DNA from: an uncultured Collinsella sp.
GTDB lineage: Bacteria > Actinomycetota > Coriobacteriia > Coriobacteriales > Coriobacteriaceae
Reading direction: 5' to 3'
Assembly: GCA_900551195.1 (NCBI GenBank)
Contig: URVD01000017.1
Span: 1 to 15,395 of the forward strand
Length of the DNA stretch: 15,395 nt
Position 1 is the first letter of the stretch. Each line of letters starts with the position of its first letter. Made by a program: the position numbers and the translations under genes. Positions 7,127 to 13,339 of this stretch are shown one piece after another. Under the pieces are notes generated by a model. That model did no database searches. It saw only the letters and a program-made list of their open reading frames with translations, and had not been told where the DNA came from.

Positions 7127-7160
7127 TGAGGACTATGTTTCCTAACAAGGAGTAACTGAT

Positions 7161-8249
7161 ATGGGTCTGATTCAAAAGAAGGACGAGAAGGACGAGATCG
7201 ACGGCATCCAGATCATCGAGCGCGGCGAAGGCCCCGACGGTGATGAGGACGAGAAGATCGACCTGGTCGCCGGTACGTCTGCCGAACATATTGCCGCCGG
7301 CACGACCGCCGAGGAGGAGGACGCTCGCCTGGAGGCAAAGATCGCCGCGGACGCCGCCGACGAGAACCTCATGCCCGAGGAGCAGGATGAGGACGAAACT
7401 GACGCCGACGCGGACGACCATGCATCCAAGCACAAGAAGACGATGATTGCCGCCTTTGTGGTCGCTGTCGTGATCGCTGCTGTGGTCGGCTTTTTTATCG
7501 GCAACGGCGGCTTTGGCGGCAAGGGCGTCGGCTCGGCGATCCTCACCGAGGACCAGCTCGATTCGACCGTGGCAAGCTATAGTTATAACGGCAAGAAGAG
7601 CGACATCACCGCGCGCGAGGCCATCGAGAGCCAGTACAGCCTCGATACCGTCAAGGATAGCGATGGCAACTACACCGCTCCTTCTGCCGATGTCATCCTG
7701 TCCTACGTGCGCAACAAGATTCTGCTCGATGCTGCCGAGGACGAGGGCATTACCGTCTCTTCTAAGGAGATGAAGAAGTACGCCGAGGATTCCATCGGCA
7801 CCTCCGACTACAAGACCATGGCAAAACAGTACGGCGTGTCCAAGGATCAGGCCAAGCAGATCGTCCGTCAGTCCGCAACGCTGCAGAAGCTCTACAAGGA
7901 GAAGGTGGGCGATGGCTCCGCAAGCATGCCGACTGCTCCGACTGAGCCTGCTGACGGCAACGAGGAGACCGCGAGCAAGGATTACGCCGACTACATCATC
8001 AACCTTGCCGGCGACGAGTGGGATAGCTCGAAGGGAACCTGGAAGGACGAGAACAGCACCTACGCTAAGGCCTTCGCCGACGATGCCTTTACCGCCGATA
8101 GTGCCACCTACAAGCAGGCCATGACCGCCTATTACACCGCCTACCAGCAGTACTCCTCGCAGGCTTCGAGCGCCAGCTCCAAGTGGACCGAGTACGCTAA
8201 CGGCCTGTACGCCAAGGCCAACATCAGCATCTACGGCCTGTTCGCGTAA
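7161..8249 (+). CDS. Membrane-anchored SurA-N/PrsA-like extracytoplasmic protein
   Basis: A 362-aa type II membrane protein. Residues 1-92 are a very acidic, disordered cytoplasmic region; KHKK (90-93) is followed by a single transmembrane helix at 94-114, then a Gly-rich hinge. The extracytoplasmic part (150-250) resembles the SurA/PrsA N-terminal chaperone module: ITAREAIESQYSLDTVK, then VILSYVRNKILLDAAEDEGI, then TVSSKEMKKYAEDS and YGVSKDQAKQIVRQSATLQK. No parvulin PPIase domain follows. Instead there is a Ser/Ala/Tyr-rich helical C-terminus (YADYIINLAGDEW, YKQAMTAYYTAYQQYSSQ). It is probably a folding helper or cell-envelope scaffold. An AAGGAG ribosome site (7148-7153) supports ATG 7161. 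It appears to be the only gene between two hairpins. Confidence 0.75.
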   Translation: MGLIQKKDEKDEIDGIQIIERGEGPDGDEDEKIDLVAGTSAEHIAAGTTAEEEDARLEAKIAADAADENLMPEEQDEDETDADADDHASKHKKTMIAAFVVAVVIAAVVGFFIGNGGFGGKGVGSAILTEDQLDSTVASYSYNGKKSDITAREAIESQYSLDTVKDSDGNYTAPSADVILSYVRNKILLDAAEDEGITVSSKEMKKYAEDSIGTSDYKTMAKQYGVSKDQAKQIVRQSATLQKLYKEKVGDGSASMPTAPTEPADGNEETASKDYADYIINLAGDEWDSSKGTWKDENSTYAKAFADDAFTADSATYKQAMTAYYTAYQQYSSQASSASSKWTEYANGLYAKANISIYGLFA

Positions 8250-8293
8250 GGTTTGCCTGAGCTTATCGATCGCGTAGCCGAACTATCTGAATA

Positions 8294-8329
8294 AGCCCGC
8301 TAGAACGATATCCGTTCTAGCGGGCTATT
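8294..8329. terminator. Bidirectional hairpin between converging genes
   Basis: Perfect 14-bp stem AGCCCGCTAGAACG (8294-8307) / CGTTCTAGCGGGCT (8313-8326) with a 5-nt loop. T-tracts are short on both sides (ATTT on +, TTATT on -). It separates the plus-strand anchored protein from the minus-strand XRE gene and could serve both. Confidence 0.7.
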
Positions 8330-8362
8330 TGCGTTTGGGCGCTGGTGGCTACATTATGCCTA

Positions 8363-8599
8363 TTAATCTTTAAGTCCAAAGAGGTTATCGGCTTCATCGT
8401 CAGGCATATATTCCAGCACATCGCCCGGTTGGCAGTCGAGTGCCCGGCATATCGCGTCAAGAGTTGAAAAGCGCACGGCAGAAACCTTGCCCGTCTTGAT
8501 ACGCGACATATTGACCTGGGAGATACCCACGCGTTCCGCAAGCTCTTTGGATGAAATCTTGCGTTCGGCAAGCATGCGGTCGAGCCGCAGAATAATCAT
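8363..8599 (-). CDS. Small XRE/Cro-family regulator (YozG-like)
   Basis: A 78-aa DNA-binding protein made almost only of a helix-turn-helix domain: LDRMLAERKISSKELAERVG, then ISQVNMSRIKTGKVSAVRF, then STLDAICRALDCQPGDVLEY. The last segment, ALDCQPGDVLEY, is typical of the HTH_26 group. This type is commonly found next to DUF2975 membrane proteins, as here, and is thought to regulate its own locus. It lies 9 nt downstream of the DUF2975 gene on the minus strand, with a GGGGGAA ribosome site, so the two are one operon. Its codon use is richer in A/T than the flanking operons, suggesting a separate history. Confidence 0.88.
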   Translation of the reverse strand: MIILRLDRMLAERKISSKELAERVGISQVNMSRIKTGKVSAVRFSTLDAICRALDCQPGDVLEYMPDDEADNLFGLKD

Positions 8600-8608
8600 G
8601 GATTCCCC

Positions 8609-9247
8609 CTAGAGCAACTCGTCATCTTGTATTTGCAGGATACACCCGTACTGGAAGACGCTGGCAATCAGGCTAATAATCAGGCCTGCAAAGAGCATAG
8701 AGAGGTCGAGATGCTGGCCGCCAAGCGCATCCGTAAAGTTGCCGCCAAATCCTGAGAGTATCAGCCCTGTGACTATGGCACCAAAAAGTTTCACGGCAGC
8801 GCCGCCGATAAGGAACAAATGTCCTATTTGACGTAGTATGCGGATGCATTCGAGGTCAAAGGGCCTGCCTGCCTTTTCAATGGTGGAGAAAAACCTGTAT
8901 GCGCTTAGCACAATGGCAAGCGCAAGGCATGTCATCATGGCGCTCCCTATGGCAGTATGACCGTCGTGCGCGACAAGCATAAGAGGGGTCTGTTCATTGG
9001 CGCCGACGAGAGCGAGAGATGGCCCTTCGCCGGCATTAAGCTCTACGGATTGGAGGCAGAACCCTTGGGAGAGGCTAGGCAATATGAGTAGAAGCTCGAT
9101 TGCAATGACTGCGAGGAGTCCCAGAGCGAGCGCTACGGCGGTGCAGATTGTGGCCCATTTGCAGATGTGAGCGAGCTTCCTCAGATCGGCTATTGCCTGT
9201 TCGCGGTTGATGGGTTCATTCGATTTGGATACGTTCCAGCGGATCAT
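8609..9247 (-). CDS. DUF2975 family membrane protein
   Basis: A 212-aa integral membrane protein with four predicted helices: KWATICTAVALALGLLAVIA, IGSAMMTCLALAIVLSAYRF, a third around HLFLIGGAAVKLFGAIVTGL, and LSMLFAGLIISLIASVFQYG near the end. The pattern RPFDLECIRILRQIGHLFLI and the C-terminal FQYGCILQIQDDELL match DUF2975, where FxYGxxLQ-x-x-D-x-L is usual. Biochemical function is unknown. The frame opens with a TTG at 9262, but ATG 9247 is preceded by GGAGGAG at short spacing and fits better. It is the first gene of a minus-strand operon with the XRE regulator. Confidence 0.85.
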   Translation of the reverse strand: MIRWNVSKSNEPINREQAIADLRKLAHICKWATICTAVALALGLLAVIAIELLLILPSLSQGFCLQSVELNAGEGPSLALVGANEQTPLMLVAHDGHTAIGSAMMTCLALAIVLSAYRFFSTIEKAGRPFDLECIRILRQIGHLFLIGGAAVKLFGAIVTGLILSGFGGNFTDALGGQHLDLSMLFAGLIISLIASVFQYGCILQIQDDELL

Positions 9248-9283
9248 AGCTCCTCCAACCAATGTCTAGGATGATATTTAAAT

Positions 9284-9316
9284 CTTATAACATACTTAAT
9301 GATAAACGATAAACAA
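9284..9316 (-). promoter_or_regulatory. Promoter region candidate for DUF2975-XRE operon
   Basis: Read on the minus strand, TTGTTT (9316-9311) is followed 16 bp later by TATGTT (9294-9289); a TATAAG at 9289-9284 is an alternative -10. A tandem GATAAACGATAAAC (9301-9314, plus strand) overlaps the -35 and may be a regulator site. Confidence 0.3.
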
Positions 9317-9794
9317 TTACAGATTAGAGTAAGTTATGTTTGTAAGACGAATAGCGAGAGCTTATGGCATATTTAGGGAGTGAGAGTTTGGCACGTGGGG
9401 GATGGACGAGTATCGAAATTTCCCGCAACCACGCAAGTGCTTCATCGGGTCTCCCTAATTCATATGGAAAAGGAGCTGCAAACGATTGGAAATAACCGCT
9501 GAGCGGTCGAAAACTACCGTTCACCGATAATTTCTAAACTGGTTCTAACTGGTATTAAGTCAAAAAGACCAATTCACAAATCTTCACAATGACCTGCATT
9601 TTTTCTACATGCCTTTTTTGGCCACCCTGCGTTGTTTAGACACAGAAAAGGTTCCGATCTTTCGTCAAAGTATTTCGAAACGGTTTCAAAACCGCAGGTA
9701 GAAGTGTTAACGAGCGGTAAACGGTCGATTTATCGCCGTGAGCGGTGCAAAAACGTTTTATTGCGTGAATCAGCGAAAGCGACCTCTTCTGTGA

Positions 9795-9803
9795 TGATAT
9801 AGT
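9795..9803 (+). promoter_or_regulatory. Extended -10 promoter candidate for PTS operon
   Basis: TGATATAGT (9795-9803) fits an extended -10 (TGn followed by TATAGT). There is no good -35 at 17 bp. Transcription would start near 9810, just before the operator-like site at 9821. Confidence 0.4.
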
Positions 9804-9819
9804 AACAACAACACGTCAC

Positions 9820-9835
9820 GTGGTTACTACCAGTT
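9820..9835. promoter_or_regulatory. GntR-type operator candidate, PTS promoter
   Basis: GTGGTTACTACCAGTT contains the 13-base word TGGTTACTACCAG that is repeated exactly at 14112-14124. The word is a dyad, TGGT-TACT-ACCA, the size expected for HutC-subfamily GntR regulators. It lies just downstream of the inferred start, as for a repressor site. Confidence 0.6.
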
Positions 9836-9948
9836 GAGAGACCACTGGTCTTCAAAGAACGCTTTCCAAGAAGCTTTAAGGGCGTCCGCCCGCTGGCTTC
9901 CGAAAACATCGGACTCAGATCGTACACACCTTCGGAAGGGAAATTTGA

Positions 9949-10392
9949 ATGGTTGGCTTTATTCTTACCGGTCATGGACAGTTCGCACCCGGCCTCGCAA
10001 GCGCTATCGCTATGGTCGCCGGTGATCAGCCCGCTTTTACCGTCGTTCCTTTCGAGGGCGACCAGGCTGCTTCCTACGGTGAGGATCTCCGCGCCGCTAT
10101 CACCGCCATGCGCGAGGAGTGCGATGGCGTGCTCGTCTTTACCGACCTGCTTGGTGGTACCCCGTTCAACCAGGCAATGATGATTGCCCAGGATGTCGAC
10201 AACGTCGAGATTCTGACTGGCACGAACCTTCCCATGGTTATTGAGCTTCTGTTCCTCCGCGGCAACGCTACGCTCGCCGAGCTTGGCGAGCAGGCCGTGA
10301 CCGTTGGCCAGACGGGCATCACCGCCCAGACGGTTGCCTCCGTCGCTGGTGCCGAGGAAGAGGATATCTTCGGTGACGAGGACGGCATCTAA
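9949..10392 (+). CDS. PTS mannose/amino-sugar family EIIA
   Basis: A 147-aa EIIA subunit of the mannose-fructose-sorbose PTS family, the cytoplasmic phosphocarrier between HPr and EIIB. H9 in LTGHGQFAPGL is the phosphorylated His. FEGDQ (35-39) and FTDLLGGTPFNQA (64-76, with D66 near the active site) are family signatures. As a single-domain EIIA it resembles AgaF-type rather than ManX-type fused EIIAB. GGAAGGG (9934-9940) with 8-nt spacing supports ATG 9949. Its stop TAA overlaps the next ATG (TAATG). It is the first gene of a five-gene PTS operon; sugar specificity is not readable from this subunit. Confidence 0.93.
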   Translation: MVGFILTGHGQFAPGLASAIAMVAGDQPAFTVVPFEGDQAASYGEDLRAAITAMREECDGVLVFTDLLGGTPFNQAMMIAQDVDNVEILTGTNLPMVIELLFLRGNATLAELGEQAVTVGQTGITAQTVASVAGAEEEDIFGDEDGI

Positions 10393-10673
10393 TGGCCGAT
10401 TTCGGAGCCAGCGTCCTGAGCTCCTCGGTCGCTCTTTTAGGCCTGCTTGTCGTCATGGGCTTGATTTACACCATCTGGTCGCAAATCAACATGAAGAAGA
10501 AGCAGAAGTACTTCAAGGAGCTGCACACCGAGCTCAAGCCGGGTCAGGAGGTTCTTTTCGCCGGCGGTATCTACGGAACCGTCAAGGGCATCGAAGGCGA
10601 AAAGGTCCAGATCAAAGTCCGATCCGGTGCCGTCGTAGATGTTTCGCGTTACGCGATTCAGGAGATCAAGTAA
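10392..10673 (+). CDS. yajC: YajC-like membrane protein in PTS operon
   Basis: A 93-aa YajC-family protein. Residues 8-30 are a transmembrane helix, followed by the basic KKKQK and by LKPGQEVLFAGGIYGTVKGI (48-67), the family's conserved GGIYG segment, then a short beta domain (VQIKVRSGAVVDVSRYAI). Classical YajC associates with SecDF and the translocon. Here it lies between EIIA and EIIB with a 1-nt overlap with the EIIA stop, so it is translationally coupled to PTS genes. Streptococcal PTS loci for host-glycan sugars also carry a YajC-annotated gene (recalled, not checked), so this may be a PTS-dedicated paralog that helps insertion or assembly of EIIC/EIID. That role is inference. Confidence 0.88.
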   Translation: MADFGASVLSSSVALLGLLVVMGLIYTIWSQINMKKKQKYFKELHTELKPGQEVLFAGGIYGTVKGIEGEKVQIKVRSGAVVDVSRYAIQEIK

Positions 10674-10709
10674 CTGTCGTCAGCAAATAACGAAAGGAAG
10701 CTGATCAAC

Positions 10710-11192
10710 ATGGCAGAACCCAACATTCTTCTTACCCGCATCGATAACCGACTGGTTCATGGTCAGGTTGCCACCCAGTGGAACTCCACCCTGGGCTCCA
10801 ACCTCATCCTCGTCGCCAACGACGACGTGGCGACCAACACCATGCGCCAGAACCTCATGAAGATGGCCGCTCCCGCCGGCGTCGCTACGCGTTTCTTCTC
10901 TCTGCAGAAGACCATCGACGTCATTGGCAAGGCGAGCCCGCGCCAGAAGATCTTCATCGTGGCCGAAACACCGGAAGACGTGCTTACGCTCGTCAAGGGC
11001 GGTGTGCCTATAAAGAAGGTAAACATCGGCAACATGCACATGTCGGAAGGAAAGCGCCAAGTCGCCACCTCCGTCGCAGTTAACGACGAGGATGTCGCTG
11101 CGTTTAAAGAGCTGCAGGAATTGGGGGTGGAGTTGGAGATCAGGCGCGTTCCGAGCACGCCTGTTGAGGACACGAGCAAGCTCTTCTCGTAG
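10710..11192 (+). CDS. PTS mannose/amino-sugar family EIIB
   Basis: A 160-aa EIIB subunit of the mannose family, taking phosphate from EIIA and passing it to the incoming sugar. H17 in RIDNRLVHGQVATQW is the active-site His, in the signature of this family. The rest follows the Rossmann-like EIIB fold (LILVANDDVATNTMRQNLMK, KIFIVAETPEDVLTLVKGG, VNIGNMHMSEGKRQVATSV). Length is normal. It starts 36 nt after yajC with AAAGGAAG as ribosome site. A 90-nt gap with two hairpins separates it from EIIC, the longest spacing inside this operon. Confidence 0.93.
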   Translation: MAEPNILLTRIDNRLVHGQVATQWNSTLGSNLILVANDDVATNTMRQNLMKMAAPAGVATRFFSLQKTIDVIGKASPRQKIFIVAETPEDVLTLVKGGVPIKKVNIGNMHMSEGKRQVATSVAVNDEDVAAFKELQELGVELEIRRVPSTPVEDTSKLFS

Positions 11193-11208
11193 TCTTCGTG
11201 ATCCACGT

Positions 11209-11259
11209 TGTCAGGAGTGAAACCCTGACATTCTGTACGTGAAATCCAAAGTGCGTACA
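11209..11259 (+). other. Two intercistronic hairpins between EIIB and EIIC
   Basis: TGTCAGG (11209-11215) pairs with CCTGACA (11224-11230), and TGTACG (11234-11239) with CGTACA (11254-11259). Neither has a T-run, so they are more likely mRNA-processing or stability elements than terminators. Confidence 0.45.
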
Positions 11260-11282
11260 TACATTTTGAAAGGAGGAGCAAG

Positions 11283-12083
11283 ATGGAATACACGATCTTC
11301 CAGGTCGCTCTGGTCTTCATCGTCACGTTCGTCGCGGCAATCGACCAGTTTAACTTCCTCGAGTCTCTCTATCAGCCCATCGTCACCGGCGCCGTCATTG
11401 GTCTTATCCTTGGCGACCTCAACACCGGTCTTCTCGTGGGTGGTACTTATCAGCTCATGACGATCGGCAACATGCCGATCGGAGGTGCTCAGCCGCCTAA
11501 CGCCGTCATCGGCGGCATCATGGCAGCCATTCTCGCTATCGCTACGGGCCTCGAGCCCAACGCGGCAGTCGGCCTTGCCATTCCGTTCGCTCTGCTTGGT
11601 CAGCTCGGCGTTACCCTGGTCTTCACGCTTATGTCGCCCCTCATGTCCTCCGCGGACAACATGGCTCACAACGCCGACACCAAGGGTATCGAGCGTCTGA
11701 ACTACTTCGCCATGGCTCTGCTCGGCCTGATCTTCGCTGTCGTCGTCACCCTGTTCTTCATCGCTGGCGCTACCATCGGTCAGACCATCGCTTCCGCCAT
11801 CCCGACTTGGCTGCAGACCGGTCTCTCCGCTGCAGGCGGCATGATGCGCTTCGTCGGCTTCGCCGTCCTGCTCAAGGTTATGATGAACCGCGATATGTGG
11901 GGCTTCTTCCTCATGGGCTTTGGCCTCGCGCTCATCACCGTTGCCAACGATTCTCTGGCAACCCCTGCTCTGCTCATCCTCGCTCTCATCGGCTTCGGCA
12001 TCGCTTTCTGGGACTTCCAGCAGCAGACCGAGCTGAAGGGTGCAGCTGTTTCTGACGGAGGTGACTTCGAAGATGGCATCTAA
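11283..12083 (+). CDS. PTS mannose/amino-sugar family EIIC
   Basis: A 266-aa membrane subunit that, with EIID, forms the sugar channel. The family features are a first helix (FQVALVFIVTFVAAIDQFNF), YQPIVTGAVIGLILGDLNTG, LLVGGTYQLMTIGNMPIGGA (loop with conserved Gly/Gln) and PPNAVIGGIMAAILAIATG. The later half has several hydrophobic helices (AMALLGLIFAVVVTLFFIAG, FFLMGFGLALITVANDSLAT). The C-terminus is a short acidic cytoplasmic tail (SDGGDFEDGI). A strong AAAGGAGGAG site precedes ATG 11283. It overlaps the EIID gene by 11 nt, and its last codons encode the EIID ribosome site GGAGGTGA (12058-12065). Confidence 0.93.
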   Translation: MEYTIFQVALVFIVTFVAAIDQFNFLESLYQPIVTGAVIGLILGDLNTGLLVGGTYQLMTIGNMPIGGAQPPNAVIGGIMAAILAIATGLEPNAAVGLAIPFALLGQLGVTLVFTLMSPLMSSADNMAHNADTKGIERLNYFAMALLGLIFAVVVTLFFIAGATIGQTIASAIPTWLQTGLSAAGGMMRFVGFAVLLKVMMNRDMWGFFLMGFGLALITVANDSLATPALLILALIGFGIAFWDFQQQTELKGAAVSDGGDFEDGI

Positions 12084-13155
12084 TGAGTATGTGATCCCGG
12101 AGCACTACGAGGATCTCACTCCTGCTCCGCAGCTCGACCAGAAGACCCTCAACAAGATGGCTTGGCGCTCCTGCTTCCTGCAGGCATCGTTCAACTACGA
12201 GCGCATGCAGGCCGCTGGCTGGCTCTACTCCATCATCCCCGGTCTGGAGAAGATCCACACCAACAAGAACGACCTCGCGGCTTCCATGAGCCACAACCTG
12301 GAGTTCTTCAACACCCACCCGTTCCTCGTCACCTTTGTTATGGGTATCGTGCTTTCGCTCGAGCAGAACAAGGTTGACATCCCCACGATCCGCGCCGTCC
12401 GCGTCGCCGCAATGGGCCCGCTCGGTGGTATCGGTGACGCCCTGTTCTGGCTGACGCTCGTGCCTATCACGGCCGGCATCACCTCCAACATGGCCATCAA
12501 CGGCAACGCCGCTGCGCCGATCATCTTCCTGGTGATCTTCAACGTCGTCCAGTTCGCTCTGCGCTTCTGGCTCATGAATTGGTCCTACAAGCTTGGCACC
12601 AGCGCTATTGACGCTCTGACCGCCAACATGCAGGCCTTCACGCGTGCCGCTTCCATCATGGGCGTCTTCGTCGTCGGTTGCCTGGTCGTCACCATGGGTG
12701 GCACCCAGATCAACCTCCAGATCCCCAACGGCACCACCCGTGGCCTTGCCCCTACTACCGTGATCGTCTCCGAGAAGGAGGCCGAGAACTTCACCGGTAT
12801 GGAGGGCATCGATACCGAGACCGCTGAGGCCGGTACCATCGCCATGACCGATGAGGACGGCAACGCCCTCACCGCCGTCGATGCCGACGGCAACGAGGTC
12901 AAGTGCGGCGTCGCCGATCTGGGCAACGGCATGGAGTCCGTTACCTACGGCACCGTCACCGAGGATCCGGTCAACTTCTCTGTTGCCGACACCCTCAACA
13001 CCATCGTCCCGAAGCTCGTCCCGCTTATGCTTACGCTGCTGCTTTACTACATGTTCGCTAAGCACAGCTGGACCCCGACCAAGGGCATTCTGCTGCTCTT
13101 CGTCCTCGGCATCCTGGGCGCTGGCCCGCTTGGTCTCTGGCCGAGCATCTGGTAA
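12073..13155 (+). CDS. PTS mannose/amino-sugar family EIID with enlarged loop
   Basis: A 360-aa EIID subunit. The N-terminal signature is complete: CFLQASFNYERMQAAGWLY, then LEFFNTHPFLVTFVMGIVLS, then AAMGPLGGIGDALFWLTLVP (113-131). The C-terminal helices IVPKLVPLMLTLLLYY and KGILLLFVLGILGAGPLGL also fit. Most EIID proteins have 270-300 residues. The surplus lies at about 219-304, an acidic, soluble segment between TQINLQIPNG and the last helices (TDEDGNALTAVDADGNEVKC and neighbours). In the mannose-PTS topology as I recall it, this loop faces outside. The frame is open to 12040, but ATG 12073 has GGAGGTGA at 7 nt and matches the family start. It is the last gene before two hairpins. Confidence 0.92.
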   Translation: MASNEYVIPEHYEDLTPAPQLDQKTLNKMAWRSCFLQASFNYERMQAAGWLYSIIPGLEKIHTNKNDLAASMSHNLEFFNTHPFLVTFVMGIVLSLEQNKVDIPTIRAVRVAAMGPLGGIGDALFWLTLVPITAGITSNMAINGNAAAPIIFLVIFNVVQFALRFWLMNWSYKLGTSAIDALTANMQAFTRAASIMGVFVVGCLVVTMGGTQINLQIPNGTTRGLAPTTVIVSEKEAENFTGMEGIDTETAEAGTIAMTDEDGNALTAVDADGNEVKCGVADLGNGMESVTYGTVTEDPVNFSVADTLNTIVPKLVPLMLTLLLYYMFAKHSWTPTKGILLLFVLGILGAGPLGLWPSIW

Positions 13156-13168
13156 GGCTCTAGCTTGA

Positions 13169-13197
13169 GGGGTGTGTCCCTACGCGGCTCACACCCC
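13169..13197 (+). other. Hairpin after EIID
   Basis: GGGGTGTG (13169-13176) pairs perfectly with CACACCCC (13190-13197), with no T-run. It may protect the 3' end of the PTS transcript ahead of the true terminator. Confidence 0.45.
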
Positions 13198-13221
13198 GAC
13201 CCCTTAAGCCATGTGTATGTT

Positions 13222-13260
13222 AAAAGCCGCGTGCTCGAAAGAGCGCGCGGCTTTTGTTTT
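13222..13260 (+). terminator. Strong terminator of the PTS operon
   Basis: AAAAGCCGCGTGCTC (13222-13236), GAAA loop, GAGCGCGCGGCTTTT (13241-13255): a 15-bp stem with one G-U pair, followed by TTTTGTTTT. It may work in both directions because of the A-run on the left arm. Confidence 0.9.
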
Positions 13261-13261
13261 C

Positions 13262-13291
13262 TTGATGATTCGGGTGTGGCAGACAGATAAT
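13262..13291 (+). promoter_or_regulatory. Promoter of the GntR gene
   Basis: TTGATG (13262-13267), 18 bp, GATAAT (13286-13291). An inverted repeat GGGTGT (13272-13277) / ACACCC (13297-13302) straddles the -10. Confidence 0.5.
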
Positions 13292-13303
13292 GCTAAACAC
13301 CCA

Positions 13304-13315
13304 AGGTAGTAGCCT
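13304..13315. promoter_or_regulatory. Degenerate GntR operator candidate (autoregulation)
   Basis: GGTAGTAGCC (13305-13314) matches the reverse complement of the PTS/agaS word core (GGTAGTAACC) at 9 of 10 bases and lies just downstream of the regulator's own promoter. Confidence 0.35.
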
Positions 13316-13339
13316 AGTTTGAGCAAAAGGGAGGATAGG

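Larger units (their letters stand above)
9317..9948 (+). other. Long AT-richer intergenic region with clustered palindromes upstream of the PTS operon
   Basis: No convincing gene is seen; the short open frames here have atypical codon use and no family features. The region holds a 13-bp palindrome ACCGCTGAGCGGT (9495-9507), GAGCGGT repeated at 9501, 9712 and 9740, tandem ACTGGTTCTA/ACTGGTATTA (9538-9557), GAAACGGTTTC (9677-9687), AAAACGTTTT (9750-9759), the operator-like TGGTTACTACCAG (9821-9833) and the palindrome AGACCACTGGTCT (9839-9851). It is likely the control region of the PTS operon. Confidence 0.5.

Noticed and set aside
9324..9524. 66-codon open frame on the minus strand (FRPLSGYFQSF...)
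   Set aside because: Codon use is unlike the genome's genes, no ribosome site was found and no family is recognised; it could be a decayed remnant but the evidence is insufficient.
9855..9870. GAACGCTTTCC as a cre-type site
   Set aside because: Too many mismatches on the left arm compared with the cre consensus.
9730..9975. 81-codon open frame on the minus strand over the PTS promoter
   Set aside because: It covers the operator and promoter elements, has no recognisable domain and runs into the EIIA start.
11986..13065. 359-codon open frame on the minus strand
   Set aside because: It mirrors the EIID gene; composition is Asp/His/Gly/Arg-rich as expected for an antisense shadow.
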